From Acidobacteriota bacterium (GTDB lineage: Bacteria > Acidobacteriota > Terriglobia > Terriglobales > Acidobacteriaceae), in contig JAJZVZ010000041.1 of the NCBI GenBank assembly GCA_021846945.1, positions 1 through 32,922 of the forward strand: a DNA stretch of 32,922 bases, read 5' to 3'. Position 1 is the first letter of the stretch, and each line of letters begins with the position of its first letter. The notes under the pieces were generated by a model, which was given only the letters and a program-made list of their open reading frames with translations, ran no database searches and was not told the origin of the DNA. The position numbers were made by a program, and so were the translations under genes. This document shows positions 7,870 to 15,409 of the stretch, one piece after another.

Positions 7870-8427
7870 TTAGCTTAACTCTTCTTTGTTGGGCACGTTC
7901 GACCGGAAAAACTCAAAATGGACCTGCAATTTTCCGTTCTTGATGCGAGTAGGCAGCCGATCCATGCCGCGGGGCGATGGGCCGGAGATAACCTTTCCAT
8001 CGGCCTGAAAAACGCTTCCATGGCAGGGGCAGACAAAGTCAGTCTGCGCGGCCTGCCAGGAGACGCTGCAACCAAGATGGGGGCAAATGGCGGAAAGGAT
8101 TTCAAACGTCCCATCAGATTTGCGGTTCACGTAGACTGATTGAGCCGACACAACCTCGCGCCAGCCGTCGAGTTGGGCGAAAGTGATGGTTTTGCGCACC
8201 GGAGTGGCATTCTCGGCGAACTCGCTTACGTCGCCTACCTCCGACCACTCGGCTCCCGAAGCCTTGGCGTAAAGCGGGTAAAGCACATACCGCAGCACCG
8301 GCACTGAAAGTAGCGCGCCCATCCCCGCCGTTCCGATCGCCAGCAGCGCCCCGAAGAAGGAGCGCCGGTTGATGACGATCACATCTTTGTTGCCGGCGAT
8401 ATTGTCTCTGTGAATTTCCTGTTGCAC
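7870..8427 (-). CDS. Rieske [2Fe-2S] protein of the bc complex
   Basis: The Rieske subunit takes one electron from quinol at the Qo site and passes it to cytochrome c. The N-terminus has a twin-arginine type anchor (NRRSFFGALLAIGTAGMGALL), so it is probably exported folded and stays bound by one helix. Cluster ligands are in CPHLGC (C115, H117) and CPCHGS (C133, H136), with the C120/C135 disulfide pair also present. GTG at 8427 (185 residues) is preferred over GTG at 8451. It has GGAG 5 bases upstream, formed partly by the stop codon of the gene before it, whereas 8451 has no site and would overlap that gene. It lies between the porin-cytochrome and cytochrome b genes. Confidence 0.93.
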   Translation of the reverse strand: MQQEIHRDNIAGNKDVIVINRRSFFGALLAIGTAGMGALLSVPVLRYVLYPLYAKASGAEWSEVGDVSEFAENATPVRKTITFAQLDGWREVVSAQSVYVNRKSDGTFEILSAICPHLGCSVSWQAAQTDFVCPCHGSVFQADGKVISGPSPRGMDRLPTRIKNGKLQVHFEFFRSNVPNKEELS

Positions 8428-8435
8428 GCCGTCTC

Positions 8436-9755
8436 CTAGAAGTTCAGCCACAGAGCCATATACACGGTGTTGTTATCGGATGCATTCCGCATCGCACCGT
8501 CGTAGTTTGTGCTCGCGCCGTTGAATTTGAAGTACCCTGAATAATTGAAGTCGATGTCGATGTTTTGAACCGGCCAGTAGCCGAATTGCGCGATATAGCC
8601 GCTGGTATCGGGGATGCCATTGTTACTGCCGGTAAGCGGCGCGGGTGCATAAAGCAGAGCATCGCGGTTCCCGGTTGTAGAGAACAGCGCGCCCGTCGCG
8701 CTGTATCTGCTTCTCCAGTGATAGGTGCTATCCAGCTTGAATGTGTTCAGGTGGTTCTGTTTGGTGCTTGCGCCTCCAGCCTGATAGGTGGCGCCCAGGT
8801 TTGACTTTTCGTGAATATAAGTTCCGTGCATATCCAGGAGATTGGCGCCGAATGGGTGTTCATATTGAAAGTCGAACGAGGGGTCCACATACCGGTCTTC
8901 CGGGCCGGACACCGCATTGGGGAATGAGTTGACAAAGATGCCGTAGGTGCCGACCTCGAGGTAATTGTCACCCCAGGTCTGCTGCCACGCGGCTCGCCAG
9001 TAGGGCGCGACTCCGCTGATGTTGTATTGCTGCCCCGTTCCAGTTACCGGCGTCGGGGCTCCGGCGTGTTCCGATCGGTAGACGGTAATGTCCGCATAGA
9101 GGTGGTTGTTCCAGAGACCGTAGCCGCCCACGCCCGCCACGTCCTGGCCCAGGGTGCCATTGATCAGCGGATTGGCGATCGGGTCCACGCCGGAGGCGGT
9201 CGATATCCAGGGAAATCCCCATGCGGGCGTGCTGTTCCACACGTCTTCAACGGTTGGATTGTTGTTGAGCGTGATGCCGTACTCCAGGTTCTTCCCCGCA
9301 AGCTTGCCCTGATTGGCATAACGCAGGTCGGTGTTGTCCATGCCGAAGTGATCGTCAGCGTGCGAATAGGTAACCTGCGCCAGTCCGCCGAAGTGCGAGG
9401 CGAATGCGCCCGCGAGAAAAATGCTCAGTTGCTGCGGAAACCCCGCGGAGTTGTTCTGGCTTGCCGGCTGATTCGACTGGTAGGCGGTGTTCGACATCAG
9501 CATCATGATGGAGATCGGAATATTTTTGGAAAGGAAGAGATCCTTGGCATTGCCGATCTTGTCTTTGGCGGTCGTGTCCGTCAGCAGATATCCGCGCAGC
9601 TTGAAGTTGCGTCCGAAGGCTGTTAACTCAGGTGGATTGGTATGGCATACATTGCAGGAGAGGCCCGTCTGGCGAGCAAAACTAGGCACTGCGTAGGCGC
9701 AATTCAAACAGCACAAAAAATACGCGCCCGCGAGAAGTCGCAGGATCTTTTGCAT
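8436..9755 (-). CDS. Cyc2-like outer-membrane monohaem cytochrome-porin fusion
   Basis: A 439-residue protein with a signal peptide (cleavage near YA-VP, about residue 22). Immediately after comes VPSFARQTGLSCNVCH, with one c-type haem site (C34, C37, H38), then PPELTAFGRNFKLRGY. The rest (about 75-439) is rich in alternating aromatic strands and Asn/Gly turns and ends in Phe (MALWLNF), as outer-membrane beta-barrels do. A monohaem plug at the head of a porin, with an FARQTG..C..CH motif, is the design of Cyc2, the outer-membrane iron oxidase of iron-oxidising bacteria. Similar cytochrome-porins exist in bacteria not known to oxidise iron, so the substrate is open. The ATG at 9755 has AAGG upstream. 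It is the first gene of the operon. Confidence 0.82.
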   Translation of the reverse strand: MQKILRLLAGAYFLCCLNCAYAVPSFARQTGLSCNVCHTNPPELTAFGRNFKLRGYLLTDTTAKDKIGNAKDLFLSKNIPISIMMLMSNTAYQSNQPASQNNSAGFPQQLSIFLAGAFASHFGGLAQVTYSHADDHFGMDNTDLRYANQGKLAGKNLEYGITLNNNPTVEDVWNSTPAWGFPWISTASGVDPIANPLINGTLGQDVAGVGGYGLWNNHLYADITVYRSEHAGAPTPVTGTGQQYNISGVAPYWRAAWQQTWGDNYLEVGTYGIFVNSFPNAVSGPEDRYVDPSFDFQYEHPFGANLLDMHGTYIHEKSNLGATYQAGGASTKQNHLNTFKLDSTYHWRSRYSATGALFSTTGNRDALLYAPAPLTGSNNGIPDTSGYIAQFGYWPVQNIDIDFNYSGYFKFNGASTNYDGAMRNASDNNTVYMALWLNF

Positions 9756-10220
9756 TCTTCAACCTTTTTGCCGATCGGGCCGGCACAGAAACCCGACTCG
9801 GGGAAAGTGTTTATGTATGATGCAGCGGAAATTCTAGCGAATCCGCCACCTTTGAGTGGGATGCAGGGAATTACGGGGAGGGTTGACTCTCCGCGTTTTT
9901 CCAGCACCAGGGAATTCCGTTCATCGCTGGCGGCCGGTCACTCTGAATGGGGAGTATTGGCCTGATTCTATTTTAGGAGGTTTCCCGGTGATCGGCAAGC
10001 AGAACTCCATCTCTCCACGCGGACGGAAATCCTCGCAGACAGAAGTGCATCTATTAGTCTCGCAGCGTCAGGCACAGTTTTGGAGTAACTGCTCATTTGC
10101 GGTGGAACCGGGTAGGATTACTTCTGTCATGGGGAGCGATGAGGAATCGAAATACCATCTTCTTCATGAAGGATCGAGAACGCCGGGTTGTTTCATGCAG
10201 CGCAAGCCGGGAGGCGCAAA
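9756..10220. other. Divergent intergenic region upstream of porin-cytochrome and yjbQ
   Basis: This 465-base stretch separates the minus-strand respiratory operon from plus-strand yjbQ. The first 230 bases contain no convincing gene and should hold the operon's promoter; a TAGAAT near 9832-9837 on the minus strand is a possible -10, without a clear -35. The remainder is the doubtful small ORF at 9988-10224. Confidence 0.5.
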
Positions 10221-10224
10221 ATGA
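9988..10224 (+). CDS. Doubtful small ORF upstream of yjbQ
   Basis: A 78-residue frame starts with GTG at 9988 behind a strong Shine-Dalgarno (TAGGAGG, 7 bases upstream). Its TGA stop overlaps the yjbQ ATG (ATGA), a typical coupling arrangement. The protein is basic and polar, with no domain I recognise, no signal and no membrane segment. The second half has mixed third-codon bases, so it may be only a leader region. The start signal and coupling are seen; coding is an inference. Confidence 0.35.
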   Translation: MIGKQNSISPRGRKSSQTEVHLLVSQRQAQFWSNCSFAVEPGRITSVMGSDEESKYHLLHEGSRTPGCFMQRKPGGAK

Positions 10225-10637
10225 AAAGTCATACTGAGTATCTTATATTTGAGACCCGCAAGCGACGGGAGATGGTTCACATTACCGACGAGGTGGAGCG
10301 GATTGTGCAACGCAGCGGCGTGAGGGATGGGCTGTGCTTTGTCTCGCCGATGCACATCACGGCTGCGATCTACGTCAACGACCTGGAAGGTGGGCTCATC
10401 GAGGACATCGGCGAGTGGCTGGAAAAGCTGGCGCCGGCGCGGCCCGATTACAGACACCATCGCACCGGCGAGGATAACGGCGACGCCCACTTGAAGTCGC
10501 TGCTGCTGCACCATGAAACCACGCTGCCGGTGACCAATGGAAAGCTGGATCTGGGCACGTGGCAGCGCGTCTTCTACGCCGAGTTCGACGGTCAGCGGAA
10601 GAAGAGGGTGATTGTGAAGGTGTTGGGCGTGGAGTAG
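10221..10637 (+). CDS. yjbQ: YjbQ/UPF0047 family protein (thiamine-phosphate synthase-like)
   Basis: A 138-residue cytoplasmic protein matching the UPF0047/YjbQ family along its whole length. Seen: a strand-rich N-terminus ([20 protein letters not shown]), [33 protein letters not shown], and the closing [20 protein letters not shown]. The clustered His, Asp and Glu residues ([12 protein letters not shown]) are the conserved pocket. Family members are annotated as secondary thiamine-phosphate synthase because E. coli YjbQ has that weak activity; the true role is unsettled. ATG 10221 is chosen over an upstream in-frame start because GGGAGG lies 6 bases before it. It is convergent with motB (49 bases apart). 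Confidence 0.9.
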   Translation: MKSHTEYLIFETRKRREMVHITDEVERIVQRSGVRDGLCFVSPMHITAAIYVNDLEGGLIEDIGEWLEKLAPARPDYRHHRTGEDNGDAHLKSLLLHHETTLPVTNGKLDLGTWQRVFYAEFDGQRKKRVIVKVLGVE

Positions 10638-10686
10638 CGGCGTTCGCGCAGGTAATACCGCTAGCCCGCAGGCGAGCCAGCCCCGC

Positions 10687-11505
10687 TTATTCGCCGGGCA
10701 CCGTGCGCGCTTTGCCTCCCGGCTGCGCAGGATCCGGCGCGGAGAAATTGATGATGGTCCGCGGCAGAATTACCAGATCGACGCGGCGGTTTTCCGCGCG
10801 GCCCTGCGCGGAGCCGTTGCTTGCAACCGGATGGAATTCAGCGTAGCCGGCCGCAGAGATCCGGTCTGGCGGTATGGTCTTCATTTCGAGAAAGAGGCGG
10901 GCGATGCGTGTGGCGCGGGCCGTCGAAAGCTCCCAGTTGGAATCGAATTGCGCATTGTGGATGGGAACGTTGTCGGTGTGGCCTTCGATGCGCACGTCAT
11001 AGGGGGTGCGGCTCAGCGTGGCCGCAATCCGGCGCAACGCAGGGAGAGCCTCAGGGCGCGGAGTGGCCGAGCCGGAGCCGAAGAAGCCGGCCTCGCGCAA
11101 GCTGATTACCAGCCCATCGCGGCCCATATAGATGGTGACGGTGTGCCTCTCGATCTGGCCGGAAAGAGCCTTGGCAAGTTCGCGGTGGATGTGTTCGAGA
11201 TCCAGCTTGATTTGGCCGGGGGTAAGCACGTCCGCGGCCATGTCGATGTTTGCGGGCATAGCTGGCTGAGCGGCGCCGCCCGATGGGGCGTTCCGGTCGC
11301 CGGGCCCGCGCAGGTCGTGAGGAACGATGCCCAGCGAGCGGAATGCGTAATCGATGGCGGCCGGGATCTCCGACTGCTTCTTCTGGTTGGCCGTGGCGAA
11401 GGCGTAGAGGACGACGAAGAACGCGAAGAGCAGCGTGATGAAGTCGGCATAAGAAATCAGCCAGCGGTCGTGGGAGACGCGGCTCCTGGATTCGCGTGGA
11501 ATCAT
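10687..11505 (-). CDS. motB: MotB, flagellar motor stator protein
   Basis: A 272-residue stator subunit. One N-terminal membrane helix (SYADFITLLFAFFVVLYAFA) carries D21, the proton-binding Asp that drives rotation. A plug and linker follow, then an OmpA-like peptidoglycan-binding domain at about 135-250 (VRIEGHTDNVPIHN, SNWELSTARATRIARLFLE, ENRRVDLVI) that anchors the stator to the wall. The ATG at 11505 overlaps the motA stop by four bases (ATGA), so translation is coupled. The C-terminal tail is rich in Pro and Gly. With MotA it forms the MotA5-MotB2 proton channel. PomB is the sodium-driven alternative; the proton type is assumed. Confidence 0.96.
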   Translation of the reverse strand: MIPRESRSRVSHDRWLISYADFITLLFAFFVVLYAFATANQKKQSEIPAAIDYAFRSLGIVPHDLRGPGDRNAPSGGAAQPAMPANIDMAADVLTPGQIKLDLEHIHRELAKALSGQIERHTVTIYMGRDGLVISLREAGFFGSGSATPRPEALPALRRIAATLSRTPYDVRIEGHTDNVPIHNAQFDSNWELSTARATRIARLFLEMKTIPPDRISAAGYAEFHPVASNGSAQGRAENRRVDLVILPRTIINFSAPDPAQPGGKARTVPGE

Positions 11506-12275
11506 GCGGCGCGTTCCTTTCTGTCGCGTTCCGTGTGATCGAGGAAGCCAGCGAGTTTTACTTCGATCATGCGCGGGTTCAGGCCTTCAAGAATGGAGAT
11601 GACGCCTTCGAGGATCATCTCGCGGCGCCGGTGATCTTCCTGGATGCGCTGGCGCATCTTGCCGGCAAAGGGCAGAAAAAAGAGATTGGCGATGCCGACA
11701 CCATAGATGGTCGCAACAAAAGCTACGGCAATGCCGCGCCCCACCTCCTGCATGTTGTCGAGATGGTGCATGACTTGAATCAGGCCCAGGATGGCGCCGA
11801 GGATGCCGATGGTGGGCGAAAAGCCGCCAGCCGACTCGAAGACCGCCGGCAGCCGCTCTTCGCTTTCGGTGGTGGAGTCGAGGCGCACGCGCATGATTCT
11901 GCGCAGGTCGTTGGGTTCGGTGCCGTCGACGGCCAGCATCAGGGATTGCTTGAGGAACGGATCCTCGATGCTCTGCAAATCCGCGTCGAGCGAGACCACG
12001 CCGTGACGGCGCGCCTTATTGGCAAAGGTAACCAACTGGTGGATGAGCTGGACATTCTGCTTGCGGGGCGCGGCAAAGACATGGACGAGGCTGCGGAATG
12101 CCTTGACGACCGTGGTGAACGGGAACTGCAGCAGCACCGCGCCCATGGTGCCGCCGAAGACGATCAGGGCGGCAGTCGGCTGTAGGATCTGGTTCAGGTT
12201 GCCGCCCTCGATGAGCAAACCAGCCACAATGCCGGCCATCGCCAGAATCGCTCCGCCGATACTCGCTGTATCCAT
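11502..12275 (-). CDS. motA: MotA, flagellar motor stator protein
   Basis: A 257-residue membrane protein with four helices (about 4-22, 32-52, 155-175 and 182-203) and a large cytoplasmic loop holding the charged patch that touches FliG (KARRHGVVSLDAD, about 87-99). The conserved Pro in GGFSPTIGILGAILG (P154) lines the ion path. ATG 12275 is chosen because GGAG lies 6 bases upstream and the protein then begins MDTASIGG, as usual for the family. An in-frame TTG at 12287 lacks these features. It is the second gene of a flbD-motA-motB unit. The gap to flbD (185 bases) contains short repeats and a long inverted repeat. Confidence 0.96.
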   Translation of the reverse strand: MDTASIGGAILAMAGIVAGLLIEGGNLNQILQPTAALIVFGGTMGAVLLQFPFTTVVKAFRSLVHVFAAPRKQNVQLIHQLVTFANKARRHGVVSLDADLQSIEDPFLKQSLMLAVDGTEPNDLRRIMRVRLDSTTESEERLPAVFESAGGFSPTIGILGAILGLIQVMHHLDNMQEVGRGIAVAFVATIYGVGIANLFFLPFAGKMRQRIQEDHRRREMILEGVISILEGLNPRMIEVKLAGFLDHTERDRKERAA

Positions 12276-12310
12276 GTGCCGCTCCAATATTCCCCGCGCC
12301 GCGGCGCGAG

Positions 12311-12334
12311 GTGTAGCTTCCAGCTTCCAGCCTC
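12311..12334. repeat. AGCTGGAAGC-family repeat between flbD and motA
   Basis: The plus strand has two overlapping copies of GCTTCCAGC (TAGCTTCCAGCTTCCAGCC). The complement repeats the AGCTGGAAGC word seen at about 4000-4009, at the end of the DNA glycosylase gene, and at 12421-12430. It is probably a low-complexity intergenic repeat of this genome. Confidence 0.5.
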
Positions 12335-12419
12335 GATCTATTTCGTGCCGGGCGATGGTGCCGGATCACCCGACCCGAAAAGACCTGCTTCGCATCCACA
12401 ATCGGCCCCGCATCAGATC

Positions 12420-12474
12420 AAGCTGGAAGCTGACAACTGACAACTGCAAGCTGTCAGTTGTCAGCTTTCAGCTT
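12420..12474. repeat. Long inverted repeat at the 3' end of flbD
   Basis: Arms at 12420-12442 and 12452-12474 are complementary over 23 bases with a single G/T mismatch (a G-U wobble in RNA). The inner 16 bases (AAGCTGACAACTGACA) match perfectly. The loop is 9 bases. The right arm contains the last codons and the TGA stop of flbD. No U tract follows on the minus strand, so it could be an mRNA-stabilising or processing hairpin between flbD and motA rather than an intrinsic terminator. Confidence 0.85.
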
Positions 12475-12772
12475 CTCCGCTCACCGGCTTCGCCTTGGCT
12501 GCAACAGTCTTGGGCTGACCGGCAAGATCCATGCTGGCCAGTGCGACGACCCGCTGCAGGTCGCCATAGCTGGGCAGGCGCCTGACCACCGCGGCCAGCA
12601 GGCTGGCCCGGTAGGCGAGCACGCGTTCCACGATTTCGCTGCACTCCTCGCGCACGATCAGCTTTTCGCCATTGATCAGCGTGAGCATGGTGTCGGGCGC
12701 GGTCTCGGCGGTCTTGATCAGATCGCTGTTGAGCACGATCGGCGTGCCGTTGAGCCGGGTAACTTCGATCAT
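12461..12772 (-). CDS. flbD: FlbD-family flagellar protein
   Basis: The N-terminal 55 residues (MIEVTRLNGTPIVLNSDLIKT ... LINGEKLIVREECSEIVERV) match the small FlbD family found in flagellar operons of Firmicutes, spirochaetes and Acidobacteria. This is not the Caulobacter regulator of the same name. Members are usually about 60-75 residues. This one has 103, with an Arg/Ala/Lys-rich tail whose last codons lie in the inverted repeat at 12420-12474. ATG 12772 gives the family's MIEV start, with GAGGAAGG upstream; longer in-frame starts add unrelated residues. The role is poorly known and it usually sits beside motA/motB, as here. A possible sigma-28 promoter lies 33 bases upstream. Confidence 0.88.
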   Translation of the reverse strand: MIEVTRLNGTPIVLNSDLIKTAETAPDTMLTLINGEKLIVREECSEIVERVLAYRASLLAAVVRRLPSYGDLQRVVALASMDLAGQPKTVAAKAKPVSGEAES

Positions 12773-12804
12773 TCCGTGCCTGCCTTCCTCTGGTTCTTTC
12801 ATAT

Positions 12805-12831
12805 TTATCGGCCGGCACGGCAAAAGGATGA
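12805..12831 (-). promoter_or_regulatory. Possible sigma-28 promoter for flbD-motA-motB
   Basis: On the minus strand the -10 element GCCGATAA at 12812-12805 is identical to the FliA/sigma-28 consensus. At the correct 11-base spacing the -35 (TCATCCTT) matches only 4 of 8. The predicted start is about 25 bases before the flbD ATG, which fits. The neighbouring flagellin promoter has the same form. Confidence 0.5.
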
Positions 12832-12869
12832 CCGGGGATCAAATTACCAAAGGCCCACGGAAAAATGCG

Positions 12870-12896
12870 TAAAGTGTTTCAGGCCAGCGCCGATGA
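12870..12896 (+). promoter_or_regulatory. Sigma-28 (FliA) promoter for flagellin
   Basis: TAAAGTGT (12870-12877), an 11-base spacer and GCCGATGA (12889-12896) match the sigma-28 consensus TAAAGTTT-N11-GCCGATAA at 14 of 16 positions. It lies about 120 bases upstream of fliC, giving a long leader. Flagellin is the classic late gene under this sigma factor. Confidence 0.85.
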
Positions 12897-13025
12897 AGGC
12901 GGTGAGAATCGCGTGGTTCCTTTCGCCAGGTGACCCGGAGCAGGCAGGCAGATGTTGCCGGCCGTCTCCAGTCAGGCACCCGAAGCTGGGAACCCGGAAT
13001 TCACTTCAAAACGAGGAGAATCCAT

Positions 13026-13844
13026 ATGTCTTTGGGTGTCTTGAACAACATCTCGGCCATCAATGCCGAGAACAATCTGAGCAACACGCAGTCGGCTCTC
13101 ACGAAGACTCTTCAGCAGCTCTCTTCCGGATCGCGCATCAACTCCGGCGCCGACGACGCGGCCGGCCTTTCACTGGCCAACGGCTTGCAGGCTGCTTCAA
13201 CCGCGCTCTCGCAGTCGGCGAAGAATGCCTCAGAAGGCGTGGACATGCTGCAGGTGGCCGACGGCGCCATGTCGCAGATCACCAACCTGCTCAACCGTGC
13301 GGTCACACTGGCGACCGAAGCCTCCAACGGAACGATGAATACGGCACAGATCACGGCTGCCAACGCAGAGTATATGAACATTCTTGGCGAGATCACAAAT
13401 ATCAACGGCAACACCGAGTACAACGGCATCAAGCTGTTCAATGGCACAGCGGCTCCTATTTACACCACCGACGGTACGACGAGCCAGACAGACAACTCGA
13501 CAGCACTCGCCGCGGTGGACGCGACCACCCTGGGGCTAACGGCGACTGGGTTTACCAGCCAAGCCACCGCGCAGAGCGAACTTGCACTGATCACCAAGGC
13601 CATTGGAACCATTGCCTCCGATCGCGGCACCGTGGGCGCCACGATCAACACGCTGACCGCAGTCTCGAACGTGATGAGCACCGAGAGCACCAACACGCTG
13701 TCGGCGGAAAACGACGTGACGGCCACCGATTACGGCCAGGCCACTTCGGACATGTCCAAGTACCAGATCCTGATGCAGACCGGCATCTCGGCTCTGGCGC
13801 AGGCCAACAGCACGCAGCAACTCGTCACCAAGCTCCTCCAGTAA
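13026..13844 (+). CDS. fliC: Flagellin
   Basis: A 272-residue flagellin. The N-terminal D0/D1 helices (NNISAINAENNLSNTQSALTKTLQQLSSGSRINSGADDAAGLSLA in part, then DMLQVADGAMSQITNLLNRAVTLATEASNG) and the C-terminal coil (MQTGISALAQANSTQQLVTKLL) are typical. The middle (about 140-190, rich in Thr/Ala/Ser) is short, so the outer D2/D3 domains are nearly absent. The ATG at 13026 has GAGGAG 8 bases upstream. It is the major filament protein, exported by the flagellar type III system. The start within a longer frame beginning at 12930 is rejected because that extension crosses the leader and lacks the conserved N-terminus. It is transcribed from the sigma-28 promoter and followed by two terminators. 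Confidence 0.96.
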   Translation: MSLGVLNNISAINAENNLSNTQSALTKTLQQLSSGSRINSGADDAAGLSLANGLQAASTALSQSAKNASEGVDMLQVADGAMSQITNLLNRAVTLATEASNGTMNTAQITAANAEYMNILGEITNINGNTEYNGIKLFNGTAAPIYTTDGTTSQTDNSTALAAVDATTLGLTATGFTSQATAQSELALITKAIGTIASDRGTVGATINTLTAVSNVMSTESTNTLSAENDVTATDYGQATSDMSKYQILMQTGISALAQANSTQQLVTKLLQ

Positions 13845-13868
13845 TGACGCTGGCGGAGAGCGCAAACG

Positions 13869-13900
13869 GGAAGGGCCGACCCAGCTGAGCCGGTCTTTCC
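13869..13900 (+). terminator. First hairpin after fliC
   Basis: GGAAGGGCCG (13869-13878) pairs with CGGTCTTTCC (13891-13900) with two G-U pairs and a 12-base loop, followed by GTCTCGTTTC. It is weaker than the next hairpin and probably a partial stop. Confidence 0.5.
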
Positions 13901-13920
13901 GTCTCGTTTCATCTCTGCCA

Positions 13921-13960
13921 AGGGGAGTCTTGGTCCATCTGAGACTCCCCTAATTCTTTT
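13921..13960 (+). terminator. Strong intrinsic terminator after fliC
   Basis: A perfect 10-base stem, AGGGGAGTCT (13921-13930) with AGACTCCCCT (13942-13951), and an 11-base loop. A T-rich tail AATTCTTTT follows. It should let abundant flagellin mRNA end before fliD. Confidence 0.85.
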
Positions 13961-14011
13961 CAGCGCTTCTTCGGAACTTCAATTGATTCAACCTTCGCGG
14001 AGGACAGCGCT

Positions 14012-15391
14012 ATGGGTTCGGTCGGCTTGAGTTTCGGGTCCGCGACCAGCGGCCAGGGTATCGACGTTGCCAGCACGGTGACGCAGATTCTGGCTAACTA
14101 CCAGCAGGTGGAGACACCCTGGAAGAACCAACTCAGCGCCTTGCAGAGTCAGGACGCGGTGCTGAGCACCCTGGGCACGCAGGTCTCCACGCTCTCCACA
14201 GACATTCAGAACCTGACCGATGCGATGGGCGTCTTTGCCGAGAAGAGCGGATCGAGCTCCGATACCAATGTGCTGGAGCTGACCTCAGCCAGCTCTATGG
14301 CCGCTGCCGGTACGCATGCGATTACCGTTCAGAGCCTGGCGCAGACCTCGTCAGCCGCGTCGGCCGCGGTGGGTGCGAGCGATGCGCTGACGGGTGGCAT
14401 TACCATCCAGGTTGGCTCAGGCCAGCAATATACGGTGAACGTCGGTGACAGCTCGACCGCTGCCACAATTTCCGGCTTGGCGGCGGCGATCAACGCAGCC
14501 GGTATTGGCGTGACGGCCAGCGTGCTGACGGACACGAATGGCTCGCGGCTTTCGGTGGTGAGCAATACGAATGGCGCGGCCGGTACGCTGACGGTTTCCG
14601 GCACGCTGACCGACGCTTCAGCGGCAGGCGGCGCTCAGAGCGTGTCGTTCACGCAGGTACAGGCCGGTCTGGATGCCAGCCTGGAGGTAGACGGAGTCGC
14701 CCTCACGAGCGCGAGCAACACGGTCACCAACGCCATTCCGGGGGTGACGTTTCAGCTTCTCTCGGCGAATCCGAATGAGCAGGTGCAGGTGATCATTGCC
14801 AATGACAACTCCACCATTGAGTCGAGCGTCAGCACCTTTGTCAACGACTACAATGCGCTGATGAAGAGCATCACCGGGCAGGAGGGGAATGACAGCTCGG
14901 GGAACGCCGAGCCGCTTTACGGCAATCCGGTGACTGCGCAGTTGCAGAACATGATCGAGGGCGCGCTGAACTCCGCGCCTGCCAGCGGCAACGTCACCTC
15001 GCTCTACAGCCTGGGGATCACGGCCAATGCGGACGGCACTCTCTCGCTCAATACGGACACGCTGGATTCGGTTCTGAACACGAACTTCAACGACGTGGTG
15101 GGGTTCTTTCAGAATGCGGGCAGCTTCGGAGTTTCGTTCGCCAATACGCTCAACAATCTCGGAACCAGCAATCCCACTGGCGTGCTTGCGCTGACCCAGA
15201 AGATGAACTCCAGTGAAGAAAGCACGCTGAACGACGACATTTCGAATGAAGAGAGCCGCCTTGGCGATATGAAGACGCAGCTCACGTTAGAACTGAACCA
15301 GGTAAACGAGACCCTGCAGAGCATTCCCAGCCAGCTCAACTACGTGAACCAGCTCTACGACGCCATCACCGGCTACAACGAGAAGTCATAA
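14012..15391 (+). CDS. fliD: FliD, flagellar filament cap
   Basis: A 459-residue hook-associated protein 2. The N-terminal FliD_N part (FGSATSGQGIDVASTVTQIL, then repeated NQLSALQSQDAVLSTLGTQVSTL coils) and the C-terminal FliD_C coiled region (LNDDISNEESRLGDMKTQLTLELNQ in part, ending YVNQLYDAITGY) frame an Ala/Thr/Ser-rich beta middle. The cap sits at the filament tip and folds incoming flagellin. The ATG at 14012 has GGAGG 9 bases upstream. It is separated from fliC by two terminators, so it is probably expressed by read-through or its own promoter, which I could not identify. fliS follows after 18 bases. Confidence 0.95.
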   Translation: MGSVGLSFGSATSGQGIDVASTVTQILANYQQVETPWKNQLSALQSQDAVLSTLGTQVSTLSTDIQNLTDAMGVFAEKSGSSSDTNVLELTSASSMAAAGTHAITVQSLAQTSSAASAAVGASDALTGGITIQVGSGQQYTVNVGDSSTAATISGLAAAINAAGIGVTASVLTDTNGSRLSVVSNTNGAAGTLTVSGTLTDASAAGGAQSVSFTQVQAGLDASLEVDGVALTSASNTVTNAIPGVTFQLLSANPNEQVQVIIANDNSTIESSVSTFVNDYNALMKSITGQEGNDSSGNAEPLYGNPVTAQLQNMIEGALNSAPASGNVTSLYSLGITANADGTLSLNTDTLDSVLNTNFNDVVGFFQNAGSFGVSFANTLNNLGTSNPTGVLALTQKMNSSEESTLNDDISNEESRLGDMKTQLTLELNQVNETLQSIPSQLNYVNQLYDAITGYNEKS

Positions 15392-15409
15392 AGAAAGGCA
15401 GCGAGAGGT

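Noticed and set aside
6435..7943. Long open frame (502 codons) antisense to the cytochrome b/c gene
   Set aside because: Shadow of a clear cytochrome b; the translated sequence is low-complexity, rich in Arg, Gln, Glu and His, without motifs.
12420..12474. CRISPR repeat or insertion-sequence end
   Set aside because: There is a single inverted repeat, no spaced direct repeats, no transposase and no target duplication.
12458..13888. Plus-strand frame running through flbD and fliC
   Set aside because: It crosses two genes with clear family matches and the sigma-28 promoter; the product is Arg/His/Gln-rich nonsense.
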